This document shows, one piece after another, positions 1-10,915 of a DNA stretch of 64,000 bases. This DNA is from Erinaceus europaeus (taxonomy: Eukaryota > Chordata > Mammalia > Eulipotyphla > Erinaceidae). The position numbers and the translations under genes were made by a program. The stretch spans positions 117,857,064 through 117,921,063 of the forward strand of contig NC_080171.1 in the NCBI RefSeq assembly GCF_950295315.1, in the 5' to 3' direction. Positions within the stretch are counted from its first letter, which is position 1; the number at the start of each line of letters is the position of its first letter. The notes beneath the pieces are model-generated. The model ran no database searches and had not been told where the DNA came from. It worked only from the letters and a program-made list of their open reading frames with translations.

Positions 1-300
1 ACAGTACTGAGAATCCTTAAACCAATGCAAATGGAAATACCTTATGATCCAGCAAATCCACTCCTAGGCATTTATCCAAAAGAGGTGATAACACTAATTC
101 GAAGGGATGTATGTACCCCTATGTTCATAGCTGCATTATTTATAATAGCAAAATATAGAAGCAACCACAATGTCATTCAACAGATGACTGGATAAAAAAA
201 AGGTATGGGACATATACTCAATGGAGTACTACTCAGAAATAAAAACACAGTATTGTGTCCTATAAAATGGAAGATTATGCTTAGTGAAGTAAGTCAGAGG
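1..300 (+). mobile_element. L1 ORF2 C-terminal fragment
   Basis: A local frame reads YDPANPLLGIYPKE followed by CTPMFIAALF, the well-known C-terminal stretch of mammalian L1 ORF2. The sequence then continues into the 'atgcttagtgaagtaagtca' segment found near the end of L1 ORF2. The left end lies outside the window, and a SINE interrupts the copy on the right. Confidence 0.85.
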
Positions 301-578
301 GGGTCGGGCGGTGGTGCACGAGGTTAAGCACACGTAGTATGAAGCATAAGGACCGGTGCAAGGATACGGGTTCAAGCTCCCAGTTCTCCATCTGTAGTGG
401 GTCACTTCACAAGTGGTGAAGCAGGTCTGCAGGTGTCTCTCTCCCTCTCTACATCCTCCTCCCCTCTCAATTTCTCTCTGTCCTATTCAATAAAAATGAA
501 AAGTGCCCACCTGGAGCAGTAGATTCATAGCACCAGTACCGAGCCCCAGAAATAACCCGAGAGAGAGAGAGAGAGAGG
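301..578 (+). mobile_element. SINE (A/B-like) with 3' module, inside L1
   Basis: The tRNA-like head is gggtcgggcggtggtgcac and box B is gggttcaagctcc. A CT-rich body, the ttcaataaaaatgaaaa tail and the extra 3' module (gcagtagattcatagcacc) follow, ending in a GA run. It splits the flanking L1 3' end, so it is younger than that L1. Confidence 0.85.
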
Positions 579-845
579 AAAAATCAAGTAAGAAGGCAAA
601 AGACAATTACAGGATGGTTTCAATCATATGTGGAATTTAGAGAATTGAACGCAGGAACTTGAAAACAAACAAACAAAAGTCAACCCATATCCACGACTGT
701 GAAAAACTTCAGTGGCTACCTAGGAGGAACAAGGGAATGGGGGACCTTTGGTGGTGGGCCAGGTGGGAAATCATAATCCACTAATTTATAGTTCACATAA
801 ATCACTGTGAACATGTCAGGGGTGGGGGAAAATAGATTTCATCCT
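579..845 (+). mobile_element. L1 3' end, continuation
   Basis: This resumes the interrupted L1: tcatatgtggaatttagagaa and the G-rich segment match the ORF2 tail and 3' UTR layout of the other L1 copies here. It is degraded and the exact end is unclear. Confidence 0.55.
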
Positions 846-1503
846 TCAAGTTCTCTACCTAGATAGCTCTGAGTACACATTTTTTCTTTAGCCTAAGTAT
901 TCAATGCTTCAGATTCGTAAGGTGATCAAATTCTGGCACTGGATTCAAATTGTTCAAGGAGCTCTAAAAATATATTTGTATATATAGTTTTTAAATATCT
1001 AAAACCTTAGATCAGATAGATCAAAACTATTTGTCCCTGTCTGTATCTAAAATACAGTGATCAGTAGATTCCTCTACAGAACACAAAACATAGAGAGGCC
1101 AAATATATCACAGAAATCCTAACCTCTGGGTTTTCATAGAAAAACAAATCCCCAACTAACTCAGTTATAATAATAATTAACTAGGGATATCTTAAAGTTT
1201 TTCCAAGACTACAAGGAACCCTTCCCATTGTCTTTAAGATGCTTATTTCTCTTCACTTTCAAAGAACAGAATCTGAGCCCCAGCAGTCACCACAGTTCTT
1301 GACACATGCATCCAAGATTTCGTCATTTTGCTCAGTGATTGGAAATAGTCTTGAAACTGCCACAGCGGAGAACTTCATAATTTTATCTCTATGGTCCATG
1401 AAAAGTTCATAAATATTGTACATGTGTGGCTATTTATATTAATAGGTGATTAACATTTGGAATACAATTTTGTTTAAAACATCCGAGGAAGTTCTAGACT
1501 AAC
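846..1503. other. No feature recognised
   Basis: AT-rich sequence with no repeat, RNA or coding signal that I can name. Confidence 0.5.
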
Positions 1504-1516
1504 GAAATTGGAACTG

Positions 1517-1884
1517 GAGATTGGGTGGTGGTGCACCAGGTAAAGTGCACAATTGCCATGCACAGGGATCCAGGTTCAAGCCACGTGTCCCCACCAGCAG
1601 GAGAGACGTTTCTCACTGATGGTGAAGCAGTGCTGCAGGTGTCTCTCTCTTTTGCCTTTTCCCCCTCTCAGTGTCTCTCTATCATATATAAAAAGGAAGA
1701 GAAGAAGGAATAAAAGAGGGGGGGGAGGGAGAAAGGAAGGAGGGAGAAGGGAGGGGGGGAAGACAGGGAGACGGGGAGGGAGAGGGAGAGGAAGAGAGAG
1801 AGAGGGAGAGAGAGATAGCTCCCTGAAGCAGTGGGCTCCTCACAGAGGCACCAAACCCCAGTGATAATCCTAGTGGAGGAAAAA
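1517..1884 (+). mobile_element. SINE-B with G-rich expansion and 3' module
   Basis: The head gattgggtggtggtgcacc and box B ggttcaagcc are clear, followed by a SINE body and a purine tract (about 1690-1815). The 3' module ends ataatcctagtggagg. Imperfect flanking repeats aattggaactg (about 1506) and aatttgcaactg (about 1886) look like target duplications. Confidence 0.85.
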
Positions 1885-2280
1885 CAATTTGCAACTGTTC
1901 TTGGAGGACAAACCCATATCAGAATGAATGCAAGCGAGCCTTAAAATCCTGTTATTCTATGGGCTGGTGGGACCTGAAGTCTGGATAGAGAAGGAAATGA
2001 TCTGTGGTGCTCTGTGGGGCTTATTGTGGTGGGACTTACAATGAAGGATCTGTCTGCAGCTTTGATCCCCGCAGGATGAATGCTCTTTGTGAAAAAGACT
2101 TTGAAAGTCCTTCAGTGGCTCAGGAAAAGAAAAAGATGGAACTGGCTTCCAGATGCCACAGAGAGAAACAGATACGAAAAGAGAAACAGATATGTGACCC
2201 AAAGAACTTCAGCTTGAGGGACGACCGAAGATGTAGCCCCAGAAGACTCTGCTTATGTTGATCTGGAGTAGGATCTAGGC
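1885..2280. other. Unassigned; short open frame, not a gene
   Basis: An 85-codon frame (2004-2261) is open by chance or is a remnant. I see no family motif in it, and the codon pattern is not convincing. Confidence 0.3.
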
Positions 2281-2287
2281 TCCAGAA

Positions 2288-2305
2288 TTAAAAAGGAGGA
2301 GGAGG

Positions 2306-2349
<44 letters not shown>

Positions 2350-2430
2350 AAAGAAAGGAAGAAAGAGAGAAAGAAAGAAGGAAGGAAAAGACAATAACAG
2401 AGAAGAAAAGAAAGGTAAAATGAGAAAAGA
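2288..2430. repeat. GA/GGAA-rich simple repeat
   Basis: A purine tract of GA dinucleotides and GGAA/GAAA units directly before a SINE. Confidence 0.9.
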
Positions 2431-2451
2431 AAAGACTCCCCAGCAAAGGAA

Positions 2452-2700
2452 CTTACTGGCGCCACCTGTGGTACAGCATACAATTCACCATATATTAGGA
2501 CCAAGGTTCAAGCCTCTGGTCCCCACCTGCAGGGGGAAAGCTTAACAAATGGTGTGAGAGCGCTGCTGTGTCTCTTTCTCTTTCCCTCTTTATTTCTCTT
2601 AGTCTCTATCATTTAAAAAGGGGAGAAAAAACAGTTGCAGGGAGTACAGAGTCATTATACAGGCATCAAGTCCAGGCAATAACCCTGGCGGGGAAATACA
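2452..2700 (+). mobile_element. SINE-B, diverged, with 3' module
   Basis: Core tccccacctgcagggggaaa and the 3' module ending ataaccctggcgggg are recognisable. The head is diverged (actggcgccacctgtgg). Confidence 0.8.
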
Positions 2701-2879
2701 AATTGAGTAGCCACATGGACTCTCTGGTTTAGAGCATACATAGCAAATCCAATGCAGTTCCTACCAGGGTGTGACTGAGTCAGTTTTAACAAATCCTTTT
2801 GTACACTTCAAAGTACCTAAGCTCCTCATTCTTAATAAAAGAAAATAAAATGCAAGCTACTCTAAGTTAGCATTCTTTA

Positions 2880-3256
2880 TTTATCAGATTGGCAGTTGTC
2901 CAAAGGTTGTACCACCCACCCTCTGGAAAGGCTTTAGAATATGGGATCCTCCGATGCTGACAGTGAAATGTAAGGATTATACAACCCCATGAGGGGCAAT
3001 TTGGCAATATCTAGTCAAATTCAAAGTGAGTCTGCCCTTTGACCTAGTAACTCTACTTCTGGGAATTTGTCTTAGAAAAAAAATTAATTACACACTAACA
3101 AAATCACAGATTTATGAAAGTACTAATTACAGTGTTATTGGTAATAAAAACAGACAGGAAATAACCCAACTATCCATATATAGGAGTCTAGTTGCATACA
3201 TTGCAAACCCCCTCCCCACATGGTGGAATACTGTGAAGCTATTTAAAAAGCAATGA
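2880..3256 (+). mobile_element. Ancient L1M-like fragment
   Basis: Segments such as ctttgacctagtaactctac and tggtggaatactgtgaagct follow the order of old mammalian L1 ORF2 ends (the 'PLLGI...MEYYSAI' region) but with many substitutions. The layout suggests an old L1M-type copy shared across placentals rather than a hedgehog-specific one. Confidence 0.65.
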
Positions 3257-3399
3257 GGGGCCAGGAGACAGCCGACCTGGCAGAGAGCTCACCTTGCCGT
3301 GCAGGAGGACACAGGCTTAAGCCCCTGGCTGGTACGTGGGAACATCACACAAAAGGGGAAGAGCTTCACAAATGGGAAAATGGTGCTGTGATACCTTAT

Positions 3400-3439
<40 letters not shown>

Positions 3440-3639
3440 CTCCCCTCCCCTCCCCCTCTCTCCCTCTCCCTCTCCCTCTCCCTCCCCCTCTCTCCCTCTC
3501 CCTCCCCCTCTCTCCCTCTCCTTCTCTCTCTCCCTCTCCCTCTCCCTCTCCCTCTCCCTCTCCCTCTCCCTCTCTCTCTCCCTCTCAGTCTCTCTCTTGC
3601 TTTTCATCCTCTGTCTGGGAAAATGAAAATTAAAAAGAA
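3257..3639 (+). mobile_element. SINE with large CT expansion, inside old L1
   Basis: The head is ggggccaggagacagccgacc. The pyrimidine body has expanded into (CT)n/(CCCTCT)n at about 3403-3598. It interrupts the old L1. Confidence 0.75.
3403..3598. repeat. CT/CCCTCT microsatellite
   Basis: Nearly pure pyrimidine strand that grew from the SINE body. Open frames across it encode only Ser/Leu/Pro or Arg/Glu and are not genes. Confidence 0.95.
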
Positions 3640-3990
3640 TCTGTTGGGAAGGGAGGAATCACTCAGCACAAATACCCAATGAAGTACTTGAGAACAATGA
3701 GGAGAGTCTAAGGAGATATATGGAAATGTGTCAGAGACTTAAGTGAAAACAGAAAAGTATGAGCCCTGTAACTAGACTTGGGGGTGGGTGGAAAACAGCA
3801 TATTTGCTCATTTTTGCACATAGAAACATCTGAAAGTACAGAAGCAGCAAATACAAGTGACTACTTACATGGAGAAGGGGAGATGCGTGTGAATCAGACT
3901 TTTCAGTCTATACCTTTGCATTTTTGATTTTTTGAATCATGTAGCTATATTATACCTTCCAAAGATTAATGAAAAATTATAAATCACACG
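3640..3990 (+). mobile_element. Ancient L1M-like 3' end, continuation
   Basis: Downstream of the SINE the text (tatacctttgcatttttgat...gaatcatgtagctatatta) resembles an old L1 3' UTR. Confidence 0.5.
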
Positions 3991-4632
3991 TACACACACA
4001 AATAAAATATGGACATCTAAACTGAATGAGTCTCACTTGATGATTAGAGTCAAGATTCTGATACCCAGAAAGTAGAAATCCGAATGATCAGTGCTTCTTC
4101 AGAATTTTAACAAAGATTTTTTTTTATCCTGTTTGCACAGTAGGAATAAAATTGCTAGGATTCAGAAGAAACATACAAGTTGAAGAATTTTAAAAAATAA
4201 AATAAAATTTACCCTACTCATATACTTAAGTTTAGAAAGTCTCAGCTCCATGCCCAGGGTCAGACTAGAGGCAAAGGCATTTCTAGAATTTGTCTTTCCT
4301 GGCCTTAGAAGTCTGCCATGTGTTCACCCCCAAAGTCCTCTAGCAAAATAAAAAATGGGCTATAACCCCATCCTCAAAAAGCTTTTAGACCAGACACTCC
4401 ATGAGCAGATAGGAGGCAAAGAAACGGAAGTGGTTTTAGTATGAAGAGGGGAAAAGAAAATGAAGCTGACTAAAAGTGAAGCTTTTATCGTGCCTAATAA
4501 ATCGTGGAGGTACAGCTGTTCTCAATCTTTAGTTAAGAAGAAGAAACTAGAATTTATGCCCAACATAAAGCATAAGGGAAAGAGGAAATCCCTAATCTGG
4601 TTACAGACAATGATGCCATAAAAGACAGAGAT
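3991..4632. other. No feature recognised
   Basis: AT-rich sequence without a recognisable element. Confidence 0.45.
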
Positions 4633-4950
4633 GGGGGAGTCGGGCTGTAGTGCAGCGGGCTAAGCGCAGGTGGCGCAAAGCACAAGGACCGGCATAAGGA
4701 TCCCGGTTCGAACCCCGGCTCCCCACCTGCAGGGGAGTCGCTTCACAGGCAGTGAAGCAGGTCTGCAGGTGTCTGTCTTTCTCTCCTCCTCTCTGTCTTC
4801 CCTTCCCTCTCTCCATTTCTCTCTGTCCTATCCAACAACGACGACAACAACAATAATAACTACAACAATAAAACAACAAGGGCAACAAAAGGGAATCAAT
4901 AAATAAAATAAATATTTTAAAAAAAATTTAAAAAAATAAATTAAAAAAAA
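4633..4950 (+). mobile_element. SINE-A, full length
   Basis: Head gggggagtcgggctgtagtg, box A tagtgcagcggg, box B ggttcgaaccc, core ccacctgcaggggagtcgc and a CAACGACGAC tail ending in AT-rich repeats. Flanks aaagacagagat and aaagacaaatat suggest an imperfect target duplication. Confidence 0.95.
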
Positions 4951-5107
4951 AGACAAATATGATGGTTGTTGATGGAGGTCTTTAAAGAGAAACTTTTCTA
5001 GTAAGAAAGATCTAGCAAGAAAAGGTGTTCTCACTAAATTAAGTTTCATTCAGTATTTCTCTACAATTTGAGAAGAACCCTTCCAAAGACACCAGTCCCC
5101 CCAACAT

Positions 5108-5143
5108 ATACACACGCACACACACACACACGCATGCACACCA
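5108..5143. repeat. CA microsatellite
   Basis: Interrupted (CA)n with CG and TG variants. Confidence 0.9.
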
Positions 5144-5403
5144 CCGAATGTCTGCTGCGAAGACTGTGTGCGCATTTTGATACACAGGCTCAGAGCCACT
5201 TCTCCGCAGGTTCTGATGTGGAGACATGGCTGTTGAATAAAATATAGACAACATGGCCTGTGTGAGCTGTGGAGCAGATTCTAACCTCAGCTCTCTCACT
5301 CAGTTGCTACGAACCTGACCAGCAACTTCAGCTCTCTACCAAGTGTCAGCTATTTGAGCCTGCACTGGGTACCCTTTGAGTTTTCAACAAATATTTTTCT
5401 CAT

Positions 5404-5640
5404 TCTTCTTCTTCTTCTTCTTCTTCTTCTTCTTCTTCTTCTTCTTCTTCTTCTTCTCCTCCTCCTCCTCCTCCTCCTCCTCCTCCTCCTCCTCCTCCTC
5501 CTCCTCCCCCCCTCCTCCCCTCCCCCCCTCCTCCCTCTCCCCCCTCCTCCTCCTCCTCCCCCTCCTCCTCCCCCTCCCCCTCCCCCTCCCCCCTCCTCCC
5601 CCTCCCCCTCCCCCTCCCCCCCCCCTCCTCCTCCTTTTTT
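5404..5640. repeat. TTC then TCC/CCCCCT satellite
   Basis: About 18 TTC units grade into TCC and C-rich units, then a T run. On the minus strand it is the tail of the adjacent SINE-C. The reading frames in it are homopolymeric (Leu, Ser, Pro, Glu, Gly) and non-genic. Confidence 0.95.
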
Positions 5641-5755
5641 ACCAGAGCACTACTCAGTTCTGGTTTATGGCAGTGTGGGGGACTGAACCTGGAACTTGAA
5701 AGCCTTAGGCATGAAAGTCGCTTTGCATAACCATTATGGTATACCCCCACCCCTT
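5641..5755 (-). mobile_element. SINE-C, copy 1 of a tandem pair
   Basis: Read on the minus strand: tgggggtataccataatgg, box B ggttcagtcccc, end gagtagtgctctggta. It repeats 154 bp further on with only scattered differences. Confidence 0.9.
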
Positions 5756-5758
5756 TTC

Positions 5759-5791
<33 letters not shown>

Positions 5792-5794
5792 TTT
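5756..5794. repeat. TTTTC/T-rich spacer
   Basis: Pyrimidine repeat joining the two SINE-C copies; a minus-strand A-rich tail. Confidence 0.9.
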
Positions 5795-5909
5795 ACCAGA
5801 GCACTACTCAGTTCTGGTTTATGGCAGTGTGGGGGATTGAACCTGGGTCTTGAGAGCCTCAGGCATAAAAGTTGCTTTGCATAGCCATTATGCTATACCC
5901 CCACCCCTT
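5795..5909 (-). mobile_element. SINE-C, copy 2 of a tandem pair
   Basis: Begins accagagcactactcagttc exactly like copy 1, and ends in the same gtatacccccacccctttt-type head junction. Confidence 0.9.
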
Positions 5910-5976
5910 TTCTTTTCTTTTCTTTTCTTTTCTTTTCTTTTCTTTTCTTTTCTTTTCTTTTCTTTTCTTTTCTTTG
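5910..5976. repeat. (TTTTC)n microsatellite
   Basis: A run of TTTTC units next to the SINE-C head. Confidence 0.95.
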
Positions 5977-7690
5977 TGGTAGAGCCTGTGCATTGTTCTT
6001 CCTTGATAGCACGCCACGAGGTTATCCCAGCATTTCGTGGAGGGACAGGTTAAGTGAACATCTCACCATTGGGAAGTGGGTGGCAGGGGTGACTGACAGT
6101 GAGTCCAGCTTTTTAACTGGACTTCTTGAACATGTCTCCTCCTGTTCTTTCTGCTTCCAATGGGATGCGAATGAGTATGGAGAACTGGAAAGCCAGGAGT
6201 TGCACACAATGGAGCTAGGAGAGGAAAAGAGCTGGGCTTATTCATGGCACAGAGAAGAGCTACTCACTTACCAGGAAAACTGGGGTGGGGCTCTCCATGA
6301 GGTTAACGGTAAACTTCATCCTATGACCCCCACTGGCATATCAGTTTTGCGCATCGCAGTGGCTGGTATTGCCAAGTCAATCTAAAAAGCCCTGTCAAAC
6401 AGGAAACCTAGGGTGGTTCCTTTCATCTGGCCTGCACAGAGGCTCCAGAGTGGATAGATAGCACTGACCATCTTCCATGAAATACCATGAGGAATTATAT
6501 GTGGTGAGGAAGAAATCCCCCTGCTATGAGTAGATATTTGCCAGATGAATCAATGACCTTCATGCTGACTCTTGTGATTATTATTGTTGTTGTTTTATGA
6601 AAAAAAAAAAAACTAACTCGTTCCTTATAGTACTTTGAGCACTGAATTGAATCAGATGGTCTTTCTTTCCTGGTGCACTATTTCTTACAATACTTGTGGC
6701 AAAAGATATTATTATTTAATCAGTAGGAAACAATGCAGGTTAGTATTAACAAAGAAGAGGGTGATTAAGCCGAAAGACTCTTTCTTTCCCCCAGCTGCCA
6801 AGTTCCCACTCATTTGACTGTCCTCTAGTGCTCAAGCCATCCATGGCTAAAGGTAAGAGAATAAATTCTTCTGGTTCTTTGGCCAGGCGTCATCTTCATC
6901 CCCATATAGCATATAGCAGCCCCCTGGAAAGCCGCATTGGTCACTCTCTTTGATGCTCTTCTGGGCCATCCCAGCAATAGACAGGCACATCAGGCACTTC
7001 TTTTTTTTTCAGCTCCACGGCAGCTTCTGATGTATTCAATATGTGCGTCATATACTGAGAGTTATATGGGTTTGGAAATTCTTTGTTTGAATCCCTTGAA
7101 GTTCATCTCTTTCATAAATGTGTCATTCTCTGTTGCCTGACAGTCAGAAAGTCACTTCTAACTTCTAGTAGACTCATTTACCTAGAAAAGAACTCAAAAA
7201 TATCCCTCAGTAGTCTCTCTTGAGGGGGAAATGAGTCAAAGAAAGTGAGATGCATGGAGGGATAGGTTAGGTGTTTCTCTTTAGTTAGACCTGCATCTAC
7301 TTGTCAAAACCCTAGGACCTGAGTACTTGTGTGGATCTCTGGAAAGTAGACTTCAGGAGGTTAGAGTTCAGGTTAGAAGGGCCTCCCAGTTTCCAACTCT
7401 GCTCCTCAGCCAACATTCCAAGGAACCATGACAAATTTAAAATATCTGGAAAATGATCAAGTTAAGAGAGAAAGCACTTTATATATTTTTTCCTACAGTG
7501 TATTGGTATAATTATGCTATTTTAATGTGTTGATGTTCATATCTTATTCACCTCATTTATAAATGAAACTACACACACACACACACACACATCAAGGGTT
7601 TGGTGCTATCTGCACCTTCAGGCATGCACTTAGAGTCTTGGAACATATCCCTACAGATAAAGGGGTCACTGACATACTCCTCAAAGAATG
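5977..7690. other. Mostly unassigned unique sequence
   Basis: A 130-codon open stretch lies on the plus strand (5993-6385), but I find no motif or splice context that makes it a gene. The rest is AT-rich with a short A run (6599-6612) and a (CA)n at 7570-7590. Confidence 0.45.
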
Positions 7691-8030
7691 TTTCCACGGA
7701 AGTTTTCTTTTCTTTTTTTAATTGTACACTCTCTTATACTTTATTATCTTTATTTATTTATTGGATAGAGACAGTCAGAAATCAAGAGAGAAGGGGAAGA
7801 TAGAGAGAGTGAGAGACAGAGAGACACCTGTAGCCCTGCTTCACCACTCACAAAGCTTTCCCCCCTGCAGGTGGGGACCAGGGACTGGAACCCAAGTCTT
7901 TGCATGTTATAACGTACACTTGACCAGGCATGCCACCACCCGGCCCCCTCCAAGGAAGCTTTCTGTGGGTAGACATTTCCACTGTGACCTGCTTACTTTC
8001 TTTTGAAGATGTGTTAGAAAACCACTAACA
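7670..8030. repeat. Diverged local repeat, copy 1 (SINE-interrupted)
   Basis: tgacatactcctcaaagaat and, beyond the SINE, gtgggtagacatttcc...gcttactttctt recur about 1 kb downstream. Confidence 0.7.
7745..7948 (-). mobile_element. SINE-B, full length
   Basis: Minus-strand head ggccgggtggtggcatgcc, core tccccacctgcagggggga and tail ccaataaataaataaa. Flanks ccacggaagttttct and ccaaggaagctttct appear to be the target duplication. Confidence 0.93.
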
Positions 8031-8701
8031 ACTCTAAATTACTCTGAACATTTTTCTATAACAACAGAACCATTGGAAGAATTAAATGATGACAAAACTC
8101 ATGCAAAGTTTGCCTTTTCCATTTAGAATATCTGAAAAGCTTAATCTGAAATTTAGTTTAGTTAGATTTTTATCAACATCTTGAGTTGCAGGTGGTTTTT
8201 AATGGAAAGTACAATGTTTTCATTTTTTTTTCTTCCCCTTGGCATGACCATGGACATTTTTCCTGACTTTGCCAGTCTATAAACACTGCCTGCTTAACAC
8301 CATTTATGACTGGCCTGTGGTTGGTTTTAGAATATACTCACGGGCTTCCCTCAAGCAGTGTCCTTTGAAGCTAGAATGACAACTGAAATTTGTTCAGTCA
8401 GCTAGTAGGCCCAGCCAATTGGTAATGACCCTTTTATAATAAAATATTAATATAAGAAAATAGTCTTTTATCATTTTTGTAGCAGATTCACCAGGAAACT
8501 TTCTTCACTCCTTTATTCACTCACACTGTACAGAGCACAATGAGTCCCACCTTCTTATGGCCCTGTTGGGAGAAATTGTGGTGGCTTTTATCCAGCAAGT
8601 CTTGGCAAGCCATAGATATACAATGTTATTTGATGAAGGACTTGGCATTTGAGCTAAGGTAAGCCTTTTTATAGCATTATCCAGAATGAGATTCTAGCAA
8701 A
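8031..8701. other. No feature recognised
   Basis: Unique-looking sequence between the two copies of the local repeat. Confidence 0.4.
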
Positions 8702-8815
8702 TGACATACTTCTCAAAGAATGTTTCCAGAAAGGCTGTCATAAAACTTTTCTGCGGGTAGAAATTTCATGTGTTGTCTGCTTATGTTCTTCTATAGACCT
8801 GGTAGGATATTTCTG
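8702..8815. repeat. Diverged local repeat, copy 2 (uninterrupted)
   Basis: tgacatacttctcaaagaat matches 7670 in 26 of 27 positions over the block, followed by gcgggtagaaatttc. The order matches copy 1 without the SINE. Confidence 0.7.
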
Positions 8816-9075
8816 AATACTTTTAGTCTTTCTTAAACTGCTACTTGGACCCCCTGGATGTTTGGTGGGGTAATCTGTAGAGGTTCTCTAAAAGCCAGGG
8901 ATATAAATGACAGGAATTAGTATAGGTAGCTAGGCATTGTTGAAGAAAGTAGCAGAAATTGTTTCCCATTCTGCCCAGATTTGAGAACCATCTATAATGT
9001 CAAATGGAAGACTAGAGGGGAGAAGGATTCCAACAGCTGTTGGCTAAGGCAAGGTGGCAAAGAAAGCAAAGGAGC

Positions 9076-9439
9076 GATGCCACCAGGATGCTGGCTAGGC
9101 TTCCCTGGATTGAAGACCCCACCAATATGTCCTGGAGCTCAGCTTCCCCAGAGACCCACCCTACTAGGGAAAGAGAGAGGCAGACTGGGAGTATGGACCG
9201 ACCAGTCAATGCCCATGTTCAGCGGGGAAGCAATTACAGAAGCCAGACCTTCTACCTTCTGCAACCCTCAACGACCCTGGGTCCATGCTCCCAGAGGGAT
9301 AGAGAATGGGAAAGCTACCATGGGAGGGGGTGGGTTATGGGGATTGGGTGTTGGGAATTGTGTGGAGTTGTACCCCTCCTACCTTATGCTTTTGTTCATT
9401 AATCCTTTCTTAAATAAAAAAAAATTAAAAAAAAAAAAA
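9076..9439 (+). mobile_element. Young 5'-truncated L1 (3' UTR only)
   Basis: The text cccagagggatagagaatgg...gggaattgtgtggagttgtac is the 3' UTR shared by the other L1 copies here. It ends in a poly(A)-like tail and is flanked by a perfect 17-bp direct repeat, aaagaaagcaaaggagc (9059-9075 and 9440-9456). Confidence 0.9.
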
Positions 9440-9540
9440 AAAGAAAGCAAAGGAGCCTATTGAGAAGTGAGTGTCCGTCAAGTAATTCTATGTGTATGAA
9501 TTCCCGGAGTGCAGTCTAAAAAGATACGGTGAATTATACT

Positions 9541-9713
9541 ATTTATTTTATTTTATTTATTTATTATTGGCTAGAGACAGAAAGGAGTTAAGAAAAGAGA
9601 GGAGCTGGAGAGGAAGAGAGATGGAGAGACACCTGCAGCTTGACTTCACCACTTGTGAAGTAGGTAGGGACCAGGGGCTTGAACCTGGGTCCTTGTGCAC
9701 TGTAGTGTAACTT
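9541..9713 (-). mobile_element. SINE-B, 5'-truncated
   Basis: Minus-strand body and ataaataaataaaa tail. The box B segment ggttcaagcccc is present but the copy stops before the usual head. Confidence 0.85.
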
Positions 9714-10180
9714 TCATTTAGTTATTATTGTGCATTATACAATTTCTCCTGGTATAAGAGGCCATCAAGTCATTCAAGGGAACTGAGTTAGCCACACCTG
9801 GGGTTACCTCCACAAGAGAGCCTCTGGAGGAAGGATACCAGAGCAGTTATCCTTAGCAAGGCACTGGAAGAGAGAAAGCAGGAAGACAGACAGCAAGCCT
9901 TGGCCTGGAACTTGAATCGACTGGCTTCATTCCCTTCCCAAATCTGCCTTCACTGAACACTGCTCAAGAAAGTTCTTCCAGTTCAGGGAAACAAGAGCCC
10001 CAAGCAGGTAAGCACTAGCAATATTGGGAATTACGTTTAGGAATTCATTACCTCTTTGCAAATGCAATTTCAGTAGATATATCCACCAGGAAGAGCTTTA
10101 CTTGAAATATCAAAGAGCTCACAAGAGTTTTTGATGGTGGAGTCCTGAGTACAACATCCATACTTCTCAGGATAAAAAAA
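9714..10180. other. No feature recognised
   Basis: Unique-looking sequence between SINEs. Confidence 0.4.
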
Positions 10181-10191
10181 AAATCCCATGG

Positions 10192-10380
10192 GGGGGGACA
10201 GGCAGTGGCATACCTGGTTATATGCACACATTACAGTGCACAAGGACCCAGGTTCAAGCCCCAAGCTTCACAGTGAAGCAGGGCTGTGGGTCTGTCTGTA
10301 GCTTTCCCTCTCAATTTCTTTCTGTCTCTATCCAATAGTAGATAAATAAATGTTTTTTTTTTTTAAAAAAAAAAAACACC
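10192..10380 (+). mobile_element. SINE-B half of a composite SINE
   Basis: Head acaggcagtggcatacctgg, box B ggttcaagcccc and a body partly deleted around the core. It shares one pair of flanking repeats with the following SINE-A. Confidence 0.85.
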
Positions 10381-10719
10381 TTGGGAGTTGGGTGGTAGCA
10401 CAGCGGGTTAAGTGCACATGGCACAAAGCGCAAGGACCAGCATGAGGATCCCAGTTCGAGCCCCCGGCTCCCCATCTGCAAGGGAAGTCACTTCACAAGT
10501 AGTGAAGCAGATCTGCAGATGTCTATCTTTCTCTCCCCCTCTCTGTCGTCCCCTCCTCTCTCCATTTCTCTCTGTCCTATCCAACAACGACGACATCAAC
10601 AACAAGGACAATAAGTACAACAATAAAAAACAACAAGGGCAACAAAAGGGAAAATCAAGAAATATAAAAAAACTTTTAAAAAAACTCAAAAAAATCTACA
10701 GAAAAAGAAAAAGAAAAAG
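10381..10719 (+). mobile_element. SINE-A half of a composite SINE
   Basis: Head gggagttgggtggtagcaca, box B gttcgagccccc and a CAACGACGACATC tail. The composite 10192-10719 is flanked by aaatcccatgg (10181-10191 and 10720-10730). Confidence 0.9.
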
Positions 10720-10739
10720 AAATCCCATGGTTCTCTAAG

Positions 10740-10915
10740 GAAGGAAGGGAGAGACTGACGGGAAAAGGACTGAAGACTCAGTGTCTTGATGAGGTAGGAG
10801 ATGGCCAGCTGGTGGGAGGTGTGGTGTGCAGAATGACTGTGGGGGAGGTGAGAAGCTGCACACAGGTGACAACAACCTTGTAAACCATAATTTCTCCAAT
10901 AAAGTGATTAATAAT
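10740..10915 (+). mobile_element. Possible old L1 3' terminus
   Basis: The order tgaagactcag...cttgtaaaccat...aataaagtgattaataa resembles the terminal 3' UTR of the other L1 copies. Weak similarity by eye. Confidence 0.4.

Noticed and set aside
2004..2261. Small protein gene of 85 codons
   Set aside because: No motif and no supporting context.
3253..3633. Open frames rich in Ser/Leu/Pro or Arg/Glu across CT tracts (also 5354-5750, 22657-23213)
   Set aside because: They are translations of microsatellites in all frames and have no independent coding signal.
4633..4950. tRNA gene suggested by box A and box B
   Set aside because: The match is a dispersed SINE head without a foldable full tRNA; the same head occurs dozens of times with CT bodies and A-rich tails.
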